DNA of 64,000 bases from Vibrio cidicii (GTDB lineage: Bacteria; Pseudomonadota; Gammaproteobacteria; Enterobacterales; Vibrionaceae), in contig NZ_CP046803.1 of the NCBI RefSeq assembly GCF_009763805.1, forward strand, positions 248,001-312,000, read 5' to 3'. Position 1 is the stretch's first letter. The number at the start of each line of letters is the position of its first letter. This document shows positions 34,113 to 45,040 of this stretch, piece after piece. The position numbers and the translations under genes are program-made. Below the pieces are notes generated by a model, which worked only from the letters and a program-made list of their open reading frames with translations, had not been told where the DNA came from and searched no databases.

Positions 34113-36791
34113 GTGAACAAGCTACAAAAGTTATTTAAACCAACGTCGATTGCCGTTATTGGAGCGTCACAACGTAACTTAAGTGCAGGCAACATCGTCA
34201 TGAAGAATCTGCTACAAAGTGGCTTCGAAGGCGCAATTATGCCAGTGACGCCCAAATATCGCTCGGTGGCGGGCGTGTTGGCCTACTCTTCAGTGGCTTC
34301 GCTGCCATTTGCGGCCGATGTCGCGATTCTCTGTACCCGCTCTGAACGGAACGTGGAGATTTTTAAGCAGTTAGCCGAAGCAGGCACCGAGTTTGTCATT
34401 GTCCTCGCTTCAGATACGGATTACCCCCATCATGAAGAGGCATCGGTCGCCGACGCGTGCTTAGCCATCGCCAGAGAACATCAGATGAGAATTCTCGGCC
34501 CAAATAGTCTTGGGCTTATCTTACCTTGGCAAAAGTTCAACGCGTCTTTCTCTCCATCGACAGCAAAGCCGGGCAAAATTGCCTTTGTTTCTCAATCAGC
34601 GGCGGTATGCACGACCGTTTTAGACTGGGCAAATGATAAAGAGATCGGCTTTTCTGCGTTTGTTTCTGTCGGCAATGGATTGGATATCGACTTTGACGAA
34701 CTGCTTGATTACTTTAGTACCGACAGTAAAACAGATGCCATTCTGCTCTATCTCGATTCAATCACTGATGCGCGGCGCTTTATGTCCGCCGCGCGAGCCG
34801 CTTCGCGTAACCGACGCATCCTTGTGCTCAAAGGGGGTCGCTCACCGCATGGAAGACGTGCACTAAATAAACCCAGTGCTGATACGTTAGATATTGTTTA
34901 CGATTCCGCCATCAGGCGCAGTGGTATGTTGCGCGTACACAACACGCATGAACTTTTCGCGGCGGTTGAAACCTTGACGCATTCTGTTCCCTTACGTGGC
35001 GAGCGGCTTGCGATTATTACCAATGGCGCAGGGCCTGCTTTGATGGCGGTCGATACGCTGCTTGAGCGAGGCGGTCAGTTGGCGACCTTACCTGAAGATA
35101 TCAGTAACTTACTTTCATCCATTCTTCCGACTAGCTGGTCTCGTTCCAACCCTATCGATGTGGTGGGCGACGCAGACAAGGGGCGTTACGTCAAAACGAT
35201 CAATGCCATTTTAGATAGCGACTGCGCTGATGCGCTGCTGATCATGCACAGTCCTTCAGCGGTCTCAGATTCCGTCGAAACAGCCGAAGCGATTATTGCT
35301 GCGATCAAAGCACACCCTCGCCACAAGCGCTTTAATATTCTAACTAATTGGTCAGGTGAACAGACAGCCAAACCGGCTAGGTTACTTTTTACTAAGGCCG
35401 GCATCCCAACTTATAGAACGCCAGAAAGTGCCGTGGTCGCATTCATGCACCTCGTCGAGTACCGCAGAAACCAGAAACAACTGATGGAAACGCCTACCAC
35501 TGCGGAGCCTTTACATATTGCAGACGTAAATGCCGCTAAAGAGTGGGTTGAGCAACAGCTAAGTGAAAAAACGCAGGTCAGTTTAGACACGCATCAACTC
35601 GGAACGCTGCTAAAGCTGTTTAATTTCGACGTACTGCCAACTTGGATTGCAGGAGACACCAGTGAAGCCGTACATATTGCCGAGCAGATTGGTTACCCTG
35701 TAGCGGTTAAACTACGCTCTCCTGATATTGCCCATAAATCGGATGTGCAAGGCGTCATGCTCAATCTACGCAATAGTCAAGAAGTGGCTTCCGCGGCTGA
35801 CGCTATTTTAGACCGCACCAAGCTCTCCTACCCGGCGGCGAGAATTCATGGTTTGTTGGTGCAAGGTATGGCAAAGCTGGCTGGCGGAGAAGAAATTCGC
35901 GTCAAAGTGATCACAGATAAAGTCTTTGGACCGGTTATTTTGCTTGGCCAAGGAGGCTCTGAATGGAGCGAATCCCGTGATGCTTCCGCTGCGCTTCCGC
36001 CGCTGAACATGAGCTTGGCAAGATACTTGATCGTTCGGGCAATTAAAGAAGGCCATATTCGCTTGCAGAAACTGCCAGAGCCCATGGATGTACTAGGACT
36101 GGCGAAATTCTTAGTTAGGATCTCTCAAATGGTGGTTGAGCTGCCACAAATCAAAGAGTTGGATATCCATCCCGTTTTGGCGAATGGCGAACACTTTACT
36201 ATCTTAGACGCCGATTTGACCTTAGAACATCATGCTGGCAATGGCCAGGAGCGTCTTGCTATTCGCCCTTTTCCCGCCGAATTCGTTGAGACAGTGATAC
36301 TTAAAGATGGTGAAGTGGTTTTGCTGCGCCCTATCTTGCCGGAGGATGAACCGCAACATGCGGACTTTATCAGTAAAGTCTCCAAAGAAGACCTTTATAA
36401 ACGGTTTTTTAGCGATGTCGGAGAGTTCAATCACGAAGCGCTGGCTAACTTAACCCAAATCGACTATGACCGGGAGATGGCCTTTGTCGCTATCTCCTTT
36501 AGTGAGGGTGAAGCGAGGATCATCGGCGTATCACGTGCGTTGATCAATCCTGAAAATACCGAAGCGGAATTTGCCATTTTGATCCGCTCGGATCTAAAAG
36601 GTAAAGGGCTCGGCAATGTATTGATGACGAAGATCATCGACTATTGCCGTGCAAAAGGGACTCAGCGTATGACAGGCATCACTATGCCAACCAACCGAGG
36701 TATGTTGATGCTGGCACAGAAAATGGGCTTTGCGCTTGATGTCCATTTTGAAGATGGCACTGCAGACATGGTGTTGCCACTCAATCCTTAA
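34113..36791 (+). CDS. Pat/YfiQ-type protein lysine acetyltransferase (acyl-CoA synthetase-like + GNAT)
   Basis: A ~892-residue multidomain enzyme. Order: CoA-binding domain (SIAVIGASQRNLSAG near the start), succinyl-CoA-ligase-like domains, an ATP-grasp-like region (YPVAVKLRSPDIAHKSDVQGV and GGEEIRVKVI around residues 525-605) and a C-terminal GNAT acetyltransferase (about 730-890, with ENTEAEFAILIRSDLKGKGLGNVLM carrying the acetyl-CoA loop). Family members such as Pka/YfiQ acetylate and inactivate acetyl-CoA synthetase. GTG 34113 lies 8 nt after GGAG and gives the family-like start MNKLQKLFKPTSIAVIG; ATG 34107 is too close to that site. Confidence 0.87.
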   Translation: MNKLQKLFKPTSIAVIGASQRNLSAGNIVMKNLLQSGFEGAIMPVTPKYRSVAGVLAYSSVASLPFAADVAILCTRSERNVEIFKQLAEAGTEFVIVLASDTDYPHHEEASVADACLAIAREHQMRILGPNSLGLILPWQKFNASFSPSTAKPGKIAFVSQSAAVCTTVLDWANDKEIGFSAFVSVGNGLDIDFDELLDYFSTDSKTDAILLYLDSITDARRFMSAARAASRNRRILVLKGGRSPHGRRALNKPSADTLDIVYDSAIRRSGMLRVHNTHELFAAVETLTHSVPLRGERLAIITNGAGPALMAVDTLLERGGQLATLPEDISNLLSSILPTSWSRSNPIDVVGDADKGRYVKTINAILDSDCADALLIMHSPSAVSDSVETAEAIIAAIKAHPRHKRFNILTNWSGEQTAKPARLLFTKAGIPTYRTPESAVVAFMHLVEYRRNQKQLMETPTTAEPLHIADVNAAKEWVEQQLSEKTQVSLDTHQLGTLLKLFNFDVLPTWIAGDTSEAVHIAEQIGYPVAVKLRSPDIAHKSDVQGVMLNLRNSQEVASAADAILDRTKLSYPAARIHGLLVQGMAKLAGGEEIRVKVITDKVFGPVILLGQGGSEWSESRDASAALPPLNMSLARYLIVRAIKEGHIRLQKLPEPMDVLGLAKFLVRISQMVVELPQIKELDIHPVLANGEHFTILDADLTLEHHAGNGQERLAIRPFPAEFVETVILKDGEVVLLRPILPEDEPQHADFISKVSKEDLYKRFFSDVGEFNHEALANLTQIDYDREMAFVAISFSEGEARIIGVSRALINPENTEAEFAILIRSDLKGKGLGNVLMTKIIDYCRAKGTQRMTGITMPTNRGMLMLAQKMGFALDVHFEDGTADMVLPLNP

Positions 36792-36845
36792 AAAAGCCTA
36801 GGTCTTAAAGGCTTAGATGCGGGAGAAGATTTGCCGCTCTCCCGC

Positions 36846-37734
36846 TTATTTCAACTTCCAGTGCTTTTTCAAATGCTGAATACACCACGACTTGGCTTCA
36901 CCCATTTGATTGCGTTTCCAACCGAGCACAATGTTCATCGTCTTAGTGTCACTGCCGGAGATCTCTTTCAGAAAACCTTGTTCAATTAACGGTATCGCCA
37001 TGCTGCTGGGTAACGTGCCAATGCCTAACCCTGCAATCAAGGCATCGATCTTTGCTTGCAGATTGGTTACGGTTAAACGAGGTTGCTTTTGGATCACGTT
37101 GACGCTTAGCGCTGGCTGCTCACGGGCCGTATCGGCAATGGCAATGATGCGGTGTTTTTCTCTCACGGTGTCATCAAACTGCCCACTTCGATTGTGAATA
37201 TAGTGGTTTGCCGCGGCTACCCAAATCATCGACATCTTGCCAATCAATTCGGTTTTTACATCGTGAGGAACCACGTCCAGTGCGGGACAGACTAACAAGT
37301 CGGCTCGTCCAGATTGTAAGGCTTCCCAACACCCCGCTAAGATTTCTTCTTGTAACCTGACTCTCGTTTTGCTCACGTTGCCCAGCGCTTCGACTAAAGG
37401 GAAAAAGTGGTTTACTGAGATAATGCCATCGTAAGCAATCGTGATGTCTAACTCCCATCCGTTTCGCCAGTAACGTGGCGTCATTGACTAACTTTTCAGT
37501 CGCACCAAGGATCGTTCGCCCTCGCTCCAAGATCAAACGTCCTGCCTCGGTAAAGTTTGCCTTATGACCGGATCGATCAAAGATCATGATGTCCAGCTCT
37601 TGCTCCAACTTCTGGATCTGATAGCTGAGCGAGGATGGCGCCCTATCAAGCTCATTGGCCGCGGCGGCAAAACTTCCGCGCCTTTCGATGGCATCAAGGA
37701 TATGTAGCGCTTCTAATGTTATCGGACTTTGCAC
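36846..37734 (-). pseudogene. hupR: LysR-family regulator HupR, with a +1 frameshift
   Basis: A restored protein of about 295 residues. An N-terminal helix-turn-helix (LEALHILDAIERRGSFAAAANELDRAPSSLSYQIQKLEQEL) and a C-terminal co-inducer domain are typical of LysR regulators. It is divergent from the heme-receptor gene, as V. vulnificus hupR is from hupA. In the given sequence the frame breaks at 37462-37464: removing one A from GCGAAACGG (minus) changes LLAKRMGV to LLANGWELDITIAYDG, the expected start of the effector domain. The start is probably GTG 37734, 5 nt after AGAGG. The regulator name rests on context. Confidence 0.75.
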
Positions 37735-37888
37735 AAACACCTCTTTTAAATGTGATCAAAATCAACTTTATGAGTTTTATAGAATCACACATTAATTCAT
37801 CTAAAAATCAATCTATTCATATGATTTTAAAAGAATATTTACCATTTTAGTACTCATTGTAGATAAATATGCGCCACACTTTATTTAT

Positions 37889-37907
37889 GAGAATGATAGC
37901 AATTATC
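37889..37907. promoter_or_regulatory. Fur box upstream of the heme receptor
   Basis: GAGAATGATAGCAATTATC matches the 19-bp Fur consensus GATAATGATAATCATTATC at 15 of 19 positions and lies 60 bp before the receptor start. It predicts iron repression of hupA and perhaps of hupR. Confidence 0.7.
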
Positions 37908-37966
37908 ATTAGCATCCAATATTATTGCGCCGTTAAATCGCCTACGATGGATTTTAAGGTAGTAAA

Positions 37967-40104
37967 ATGTATAACAAAACGTTTCTTTCAGCCTCAATAC
38001 TATTAGCTCTCTCTGCTTCAGTACAAGCAGAAGAATATGGATTATTCGATGAGATTGTTGTGACAGCGACACGCTCAACACAAAATAAGCAAGATGTTGC
38101 AGCCTCGATTAATACGGTCAATGCGCAAGATATCGATAAATCTCTAGCCACAGACGCAAAAGATGCGCTCAAATACACTCCGGGCGTCGAAGTCAAATCG
38201 GGCAGCCGTTTCGGTATTTCAGGCTTTAACATTCGTGGTATGGAAGACAGCCGGATTCTCACCGTTGTTGACGGTGTACAGCAACCTGTTGGGTACAACC
38301 CAGGTGCAACAGAAACAGCGCAAATACAGCAATGCGGTTGAAATCGATACATTACAAGCGATAGAAGTCAACAAAGGGCCCTCTTCTACACTTTATGGCT
38401 CAGATGCTTTGGGTGGAATGGTACAATTTCGGACTAAAAATCCAAGTGATGTTTTAGTTGATGAGAACGACGGACATCGATTTGGAATTAAGTCGACTTA
38501 TACTTCTGTCGATGAACAGTTTAAAAACACCCTAACTTGGGCAATGCGTCAAAGCCAACTAGAAACTCTACTCATGGTTACCTATGCTCAAGGGCATGAA
38601 ACTCAGTCACACAGCTCAGGTGCGAACGTTGAGGGCCCAGATCGTGGGTTAACTAACCCCGCAGACACAAAGTTGGGTAACCTACTTGCCAAAGTACAAT
38701 ATCAAGCCAATGAAAATCATCGTTTAGGCTTAACCCTAGAACACTACACCAAAAGCTATGATGAAGATGAACTCAATTACAATGGCTATGCCATCATGCC
38801 TGGTTTTGTCTACAGCGATAACTTTAACGAAGACGTTAACGAACGTACCCGCGTGTCAATTGAGCACCAATGGTTGATGGACACATTGCTCGCTGATTCA
38901 AGTTTAGCCACTCTGAGTTATCAAACTTCAAGCTCTCTCAACAAAAACTACGATACTACACCAAGCAACGGTGTACGAATGAGAGAAAGAGAAGCAGAAG
39001 ATAAATCTGTACAACTAGATGTTCAGCTAAATAAAGTCTTAGAGATAGGCGAAATACCTCATGATGTTACCTATGGAGGCAACTATCTAAACAACGCGTT
39101 TAGCTTGGAAAATACCGATTATCTATATAGCTCTGGTACTTCTCGTCCCGGCAACACCGCTCTTCCAGACGCAGATATGATCAAGTGGGGCTTGTTTGCT
39201 CAAGACCAAATGTATTTTTGGGATGAGCAATTAATCGTCACTGCGGGCATTCGTTATGACGCATTTGAGGCGAAACCAAAAACAGATACGGGTTTCACAA
39301 CAGAGTATGAGTCCAATAAGGACAAGGCGTTTACAGGTAAATTGGGGGCAGTTTATCACCTTAAAGACAACCTCTCTCTATTTGGCCAAATCAGCCAAGG
39401 ATTTAAAGCTCCAACTGTTTACGATCTTTACTATTTCTACAACCAAGGCGCTATTATCGAAGCTAATCCTGACTTAAAAGCGGAGCGTAGCACATCATAT
39501 GAGGTTGGTACACGCGGATACAATGACTATGGCAACATCGAATTTGCTCTGTTTTTTAATGATTACAAAGATTTCATTACGCAAACCAAAACCGGTGAGT
39601 CAGGTGACAAAGATATCATCAGTAAATACAACATTGATGAAGTTCGTATCTATGGTGCAGAGTTAAGCTCATCCCTATTGCTAGATAAAGTGTCTCCTTT
39701 GCCTCATGGAAGTTATGCACGTTTGTCAGTAGCTTACGCACATGGTGAAGATAGATCCACAGGGAAAGAAATTGACACTGTTGCGCCGTTAACAACAGTA
39801 TTTGGCATTGGCTATGAACAGATAGAATTTGGCTCAGCACTAAATGTAAAAATGGTCGCAAGCAAAGATAAATGGTTGTTAGAAGACAATATAGATGTCG
39901 CGGGTTATACCGTTGTTGACCTAACCGCTTACTATTCACCGATGAAAGATCTGACATTTAAAGCAGGACTGTTTAATCTCTTTGATAAAAAATATTGGCA
40001 TTACTCTGATATGTCTGGAAAAACTGGTACCGAAAAATTCAGTAATGACTACTTCACCCAGCCAGGAAGGAAACTGGGGGGTGAATGTGGACTACAAGTT
40101 CTAA
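37967..40104 (+). pseudogene. hupA: TonB-dependent heme receptor HupA, with two +1 frameshifts
   Basis: The restored protein has 711 residues, in line with my memory of HupA (about 712). A signal peptide (MYNKTFLSASILLALSASVQA) and the TonB box-like DEIVVTATR are followed by the plug and a long barrel that should end ...WGVNVDYKF. As given, frame 1 stops at 38341 and frame 2 runs to 40145 with a non-family tail. Removing an A from CAGAAACAG (38313-38315) and from AGGAAACTGG (40071-40073) restores GATEQRKYSNAVEID and QPGRNWGVNVDYKF. HupA imports heme iron from hemoglobin across the outer membrane. A Fur box and hupR lie upstream. Confidence 0.88.
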
Positions 40105-40118
40105 CTATCGGTAAAACA

Positions 40119-40143
40119 AAAAGCCAGCAACTGCTGGCTTTTT
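40119..40143. terminator. bidirectional intrinsic terminator after hupA
   Basis: Stem AAGCCAGC / GCTGGCTT. A runs precede it and Ts follow it on the plus strand, so it can end hupA and also the small minus-strand gene at 40191. Confidence 0.78.
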
Positions 40144-40190
40144 AACACTCTATTTTTAAAAGAAAGAAAAAAGTTAGGAAAAATAAAGCG

Positions 40191-40265
40191 TTACTGTTTT
40201 GCCATCTCTTTTTTAACCATCACCGCGGATGCAACGATAAAAGCAATGATAAGCGCAAGTTCCAT
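40191..40265 (-). CDS. putative 24-residue single-span membrane peptide
   Basis: Frame ATG at 40263-40265 to TAA at 40191: MELALIIAFIVASAVMVKKE followed by MAKQ. One hydrophobic helix (about residues 3-17) is followed by a basic tail, the layout of regulatory small membrane proteins. GAGGA lies 5 nt before the ATG. A shared terminator lies just downstream. No family was recognised and no expression evidence is visible. Confidence 0.45.
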   Translation of the reverse strand: MELALIIAFIVASAVMVKKEMAKQ

Positions 40266-40409
40266 GGAATCCTCAGAGTTGAAATAGTTGAGCAAAAAAC
40301 AATCCGCTTAAGTCTATCACTCATCACTCAATAAGCTACCTATTTGCACTTAAGTTGCGGTTTTTCCGATTGAGATCAAAGTTTATTCCGAAGTCTGAGA
40401 AAATAAACT

Positions 40410-42392
40410 TCAGTCACTTACTGCAGCGCCTATTACAATTGCTTGCCCTTTCCCCGCTTTTTTCGCTCGGTACATTGCGGTATCGGCACATTTCAGAATG
40501 TTATCCATGTCTTTCTCATTTGAACCGATCAGCTTCACACCGATACTACAGCCGACTTGCAGTGTCTGGCCATTATATTGAATGGGCCGACAGATACTTT
40601 GTAACAAACGCTCGGTTAACTGAGTAACCGATTGCGGACTGGCAGGTTTGACGAGCAAAACAAACTCATCACCGGACAATCGAGCAACCAGATCGCTACT
40701 GCGCACTTCTTGCTGCAAGCGAGTGGAAATAACGCGCAGTACTTCGTCGCCAGCATCATGACCGAAGGTGTCATTGACCTGTTTAAAGCCATCTAAATCC
40801 ATATAAAGTAGTGCTAACTCTTTATTCGAGTAAGCGGACGAGCGCAGCTCTTCTTCCAATATTCGATGTAGTTTAGAACGATTGGCAAGCCCTGTTAATG
40901 CATCATGATGCGCAAGGTACTCTAAGCGCTCCATTTCTTTCGCATCAGAGAGATCCGCCAAGATGATGACCATGTCATAAACCTCTTCCTGATCCACTTT
41001 TTTAACAATATGACTGACTTTGGCAAACATCGGCACCAAGGTGCCGTTAAGGTGCTTCTCCCATACTTCTCCTTGCCATTGTCCGTAGTGGGCCAACGAT
41101 TCTTGAATGGTTGGCATCAGCGATTGCAGTTGTTTCCAGTGGAACACTTGAAGAAAAGAGCGACCAACTAACGTGTCACTGCTGTAACCAAGCATATGCG
41201 TGAGCGCTGGGTTACACATAGTAATCACGCCATTGTGATCAAGAACAATCAGGCCATCTTGGCTGTGTTCAAACACCCCCGCGGCAATACGTTGGCGGTT
41301 CATCGCCGCCTCTATCTCAGTAACATCTTGAATGGCAAAGAGCGTTGCACCTCGGTTACTTATAGAACGTGAGGAAATTTGCAGCAGTTGAACACTTTGA
41401 TCGGCCTTTTTACAAGAGAGTAAATAGTCATCCAACACCTGTTTTTGCTCGATGGCCGCGATGAGCACCGCTTTCTCTTCCGTCTGAATCAAGTCGGTTA
41501 AAGTGTTGTTTTCCACCGCCGCAAGAGAAATTGGAAAAATCTCTTTACTAGCCGCATTACTGTGCAAAATAACACCATCATGGTTCACAACTAGCAACGC
41601 ATGTTGAACGGTTTCAATCACTTCATTGGCAAATGCTTTCTCTTTTTCTAAACGATCTAAGGTGTAATGGACTTGGCTGTCTCGCTGAGCCAGCCGTTTC
41701 ACCATGGTATTAAATGCGTCAATGAGAGCGCCAATTTCATCATCCGCTTTGGGTTTGAGGTTGGGCCTTTTAAGACGATGTTCCACAAAAGCTTGCATCG
41801 AGTCGTGTAAAGAGTAGACCGGCTCCAAAATAAATTTTTGCACGATGAGATACAGCAGTGCGCCAGTAGGAAGCAGCATAAAAAGGAACACTATGCTGCT
41901 TTCGATCAGCTTATTGATGATCTGTTCAAAGGCTTGGTTTGATACGGTAATTCTCAGTGAGGCAATTTTGCTCCCATCCATTTCGATCGGCACCAACAGA
42001 TAAAGATACTTGCCAGCAACAAGGTGACCTTTCTTCTGCAAAGCGTCTCTTTGGGTTTGATCGGGAATCGGAGCCTCATCAGCTTGCGCTTCATAAATCG
42101 AGAACAGCTGCTCATTCAAATCAAATAACTTCACCCGCAAAATAGCCGGATCGGCGTTAAATGCCGACAACACTTCGCTGGCTGCCAACGAGTCATCAAA
42201 CAACACTGCCGCTTGCAGGTTAAACGCCACCCCTTTGGCCAAAATGGAGACACGATCGATCAGGTTCTTCTGTTCATTCTGATAATTGACAAAAAAATGA
42301 AAACCTTGCGCGAAGATAAATATAAAGGTGACGAAAATTAATATTGGTACCAGCAACTTATGCCGTATAGAGAGGTTTTTTAGTGAAGGCAT
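40410..42392 (-). CDS. membrane diguanylate cyclase (periplasmic sensor-HAMP-PAS-PAS-GGDEF)
   Basis: A 660-residue inner-membrane protein. TM1 (about 13-33) and TM2 (about 162-184) enclose a periplasmic domain. A HAMP domain follows, then two PAS-like regions (near 265-370 and 375-490) and a C-terminal GGDEF domain. The GGDEF motif reads LSGDEF, an active variant, and the metal site is LLYMDLDGFKQVNDTFGHDAGDEVL. Domain design and genetic context fit YfiN/TpbB-like cyclases whose activity is held down by a periplasmic YfiR. It overlaps the YfiR-like gene by 13 nt. Confidence 0.9.
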   Translation of the reverse strand: MPSLKNLSIRHKLLVPILIFVTFIFIFAQGFHFFVNYQNEQKNLIDRVSILAKGVAFNLQAAVLFDDSLAASEVLSAFNADPAILRVKLFDLNEQLFSIYEAQADEAPIPDQTQRDALQKKGHLVAGKYLYLLVPIEMDGSKIASLRITVSNQAFEQIINKLIESSIVFLFMLLPTGALLYLIVQKFILEPVYSLHDSMQAFVEHRLKRPNLKPKADDEIGALIDAFNTMVKRLAQRDSQVHYTLDRLEKEKAFANEVIETVQHALLVVNHDGVILHSNAASKEIFPISLAAVENNTLTDLIQTEEKAVLIAAIEQKQVLDDYLLSCKKADQSVQLLQISSRSISNRGATLFAIQDVTEIEAAMNRQRIAAGVFEHSQDGLIVLDHNGVITMCNPALTHMLGYSSDTLVGRSFLQVFHWKQLQSLMPTIQESLAHYGQWQGEVWEKHLNGTLVPMFAKVSHIVKKVDQEEVYDMVIILADLSDAKEMERLEYLAHHDALTGLANRSKLHRILEEELRSSAYSNKELALLYMDLDGFKQVNDTFGHDAGDEVLRVISTRLQQEVRSSDLVARLSGDEFVLLVKPASPQSVTQLTERLLQSICRPIQYNGQTLQVGCSIGVKLIGSNEKDMDNILKCADTAMYRAKKAGKGQAIVIGAAVSD

Positions 42393-42895
42393 AGCGCAGC
42401 CTCCTTGACGCTGGCAAGTCGCAGTAAACTCGACCCTATGGTGTAACGCTCACTGACCAAATTCTGCGAACAGATCAGCGGTTTTATCCTGCCCTCGTTC
42501 TCTTGCAGTGCGATGATCCCGCCATCCCGCAGAAAGTGGCTTTGCGAACTAATTGTGACCGCGTAACCACCAACACTACGCACCCGCTCGCTTGTGAGTG
42601 GCTTACCATAATAGATAATGTCGCAGGGTTGATTGCTTGAGTTGACTACGGCTAAAGTCAAATCGCGGATAGTTTTTCCTTCAATCACTTTGGCTAATGT
42701 TTGCTTTACTTTGTCATCATCTTGGACACAAAAGTAGATGTGCGTTTTACTCGGCTCTTCATTCCAAAAAACAAAGTTGCTGATCTGGTAGATATACACC
42801 GCCACCACTTCATGTGGTTGGAACTTGTCTGCCTGAGTCAAAAACGGGCAAAGTGATGCTATCAATCCGCAAAGCAGGCGGATTTTAAAATTCAT
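42380..42895 (-). CDS. YfiR-like periplasmic protein (DUF4154)
   Basis: A 171-residue protein with a signal peptide ending near SLCPFLTQA. The core VVAVYIYQISNFVFWNEEP...HIYFCVQDDD and DIIYYGKP...GGYAVTISSQSHFLRDGGIIALQENEGRIKPLI is the DUF4154/YfiR pattern. YfiR proteins sit in the periplasm and repress a YfiN-type diguanylate cyclase until released by redox or envelope cues. The gene overlaps the TonB receptor gene by 11 nt and the cyclase gene by 13 nt, so all three are one coupled operon. Confidence 0.85.
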   Translation of the reverse strand: MNFKIRLLCGLIASLCPFLTQADKFQPHEVVAVYIYQISNFVFWNEEPSKTHIYFCVQDDDKVKQTLAKVIEGKTIRDLTLAVVNSSNQPCDIIYYGKPLTSERVRSVGGYAVTISSQSHFLRDGGIIALQENEGRIKPLICSQNLVSERYTIGSSLLRLASVKEAALCLH

Positions 42896-44872
42896 AACTG
42901 AGCCTCACATAGTGAATTTGCTCACTCTTAAACAGTGACAGAGTATTGAGATCATCGGCACTGCCAACGCCACCTAAGTTTTGCACCACTACTTCGACTT
43001 TAGGGTAGTTAGGGGCGTATTGCCAAGACAGCTTCATATCTAAAGTGACGACATCATCTAAAGCAATGTTCTTGTTTTTCCAATGCTGATAATAAATGGT
43101 GCTATCCCATTGCAGTTGTTTGTTAATGTCCCAAAGCAATTGCAATGACAACAAATGCTGCTGATCGATGCTGGCCCAGAGCGCGGATGTACCGTTGGAA
43201 TAATCTCCACCTAGCCAATCGATATCTAAGTTCATATAACTGTAAGCAGCATAAATTCGAGTATCCGTTTCGTGCGCACCATTCAACTGCCATTTCAACG
43301 CCATGCGATGTGCCTTGATAATCATCGATAGTAAACGCATTAACAATATCCCCTGCATCGAAGGAATCGACCATCACCACATTGTCGTGCAGCGAATAGT
43401 AAACGGTCATATCTAAGCTGAACTGGGGATGATAAGTGATTCGATAGCCAAGCTCGTAACTTACCACTGACTCCGATTTAAGTTGGTCGCTAGGGTACAC
43501 CACCACCTGTTTCGGCGTTGCATCGTAGTAAACAAAGTAAGAATTGCTGTCGATATAGGATGGCGCAACCACCGCTCTGCCTACGCCAGCCCAAATCTGC
43601 TGACTCTCAGAAAAGCTATACATAGCGCGCAGTTGAGGTGAAACTTCCAAAGCGGACGTCTGGCTAAAATACTCGGCTTTGACACCCAAGGTGGTGCTGA
43701 AGTTTTCGCGCCACTGTTTATCGATTTGCCCATAAGCATTGAAAATTTGCTCATGAGCGCGGCGCACATCATAGACACGGTACAAAATATCAACGTTATT
43801 CTCATCCCACTCGGACAATTGTACGCCAGAAAAATCAAGTTTTATGAAACGAGCTCCTGCGCCTATTTGCCACCGAGTCTCACTATCTGAGTAATCGAAG
43901 TAGTTGGTATCAAGATCAAGAGTCATGTACTTACCGGGCGCGTCTTTAGCGTTATCCTTGTTGTAATCAAACCACAAAGAACTCTCCCACTTCACCCCTT
44001 CGACCAGATATTGTGCATATTGCAGTTGACCAAAAGCACTTGTCGCCTGAACGTCAAGCTCTTTAGGCCCCCATTGGCTACCATTCCAGTAGTCACTGTC
44101 TCGTTGGTAACCATATTGATTGGCTCCAACACGCAAGGTGATATCACGATTTTCTTCCCTATGAGCAAACAAAACGCCGCCCGTCTGGTTGAGCCATGTC
44201 TCGCTGTCATAAGAGAGGTCCGAGCGGTTACTTTTCTGCTTGTAGAATACCCGCCCTTGCGTCTCTTCGCTGATAGAAAAGCCTTGCCTCACGCCAAGCT
44301 CATAGTCTTGCTTATTGCTGTAATTTCCTTCAACTAAGCTAGAAAGTGTGAATTCAGCGCGTTTAGTGATGATGTTCACCACACCATTGACAGCATTGCC
44401 TCCCCAAATACTACCCGACGGCCCTCGCAGCACTTCAATACGATCAATATCAGCGAGCAGATAATCAATACCAGGCCAATAGACGCCACCATAGACGGGG
44501 CTGTACACCGTTCTGCCATCGATCAAAACCAACAGCTTGTTGTATAAACCGCCGTGAAATCCTCTTGCTGAAACGTACCACTCTGTTTCTGAGAATTTGC
44601 TGACACGTAAACCGGGGACAAGCTTAAGCGCTTCGGGGATGGTACGAAACGCCGCTGCGCGCAATTCGCTCACCGCTTAACACGTAAACTGAAGCAGGGA
44701 TATCGGAAAGCTTTTGTGCTGTTTTGGCGACGGTTTGCACTTCCACTTCCAGCATGCCTAACTCTTCAAGGCTCATATCCATGAGTTGTTTGAGAGCGTC
44801 TGTTCGACTGCTGGCATACACTGGATATGACATCAGGCAGATTAGATTGATGAGTGTTGCAGTATTTTTCAT
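42885..44872 (-). pseudogene. TonB-dependent outer-membrane receptor of a YfiR-cyclase operon, with two +1 frameshifts
   Basis: A restored protein of about 661 residues. A signal peptide and a plug domain with SDIPASVYVLSGERIARSG and IPEALKLVPGLRVSKF lead into a barrel ending VRLSYEF. As given it is in three pieces. Removing one T from GGCGTTTCG (minus, 44647-44649) joins the signal part to the plug, giving RSGVRTIPEAL. Removing one A from CACGAAACGG (minus, 43268-43270) or a nearby base joins the barrel halves. The ligand is unknown. It precedes a YfiR-like gene and a diguanylate cyclase in one operon. No Fur box was found upstream. Confidence 0.78.
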
Positions 44873-45040
44873 ATCCAGCTCGCCTGAACCTACTATCTTT
44901 ACTACTGATTATTGCCACAAATCCCAAGTTCTACCGCAGATCGAAAACGTTTAATTGGCAAAGAATGATGTGGATCACTGTCATGACGGATTTTTTAAGA
45001 GAACTTACACTAATTAACGGCAAGGACGGTTGAAATTATA

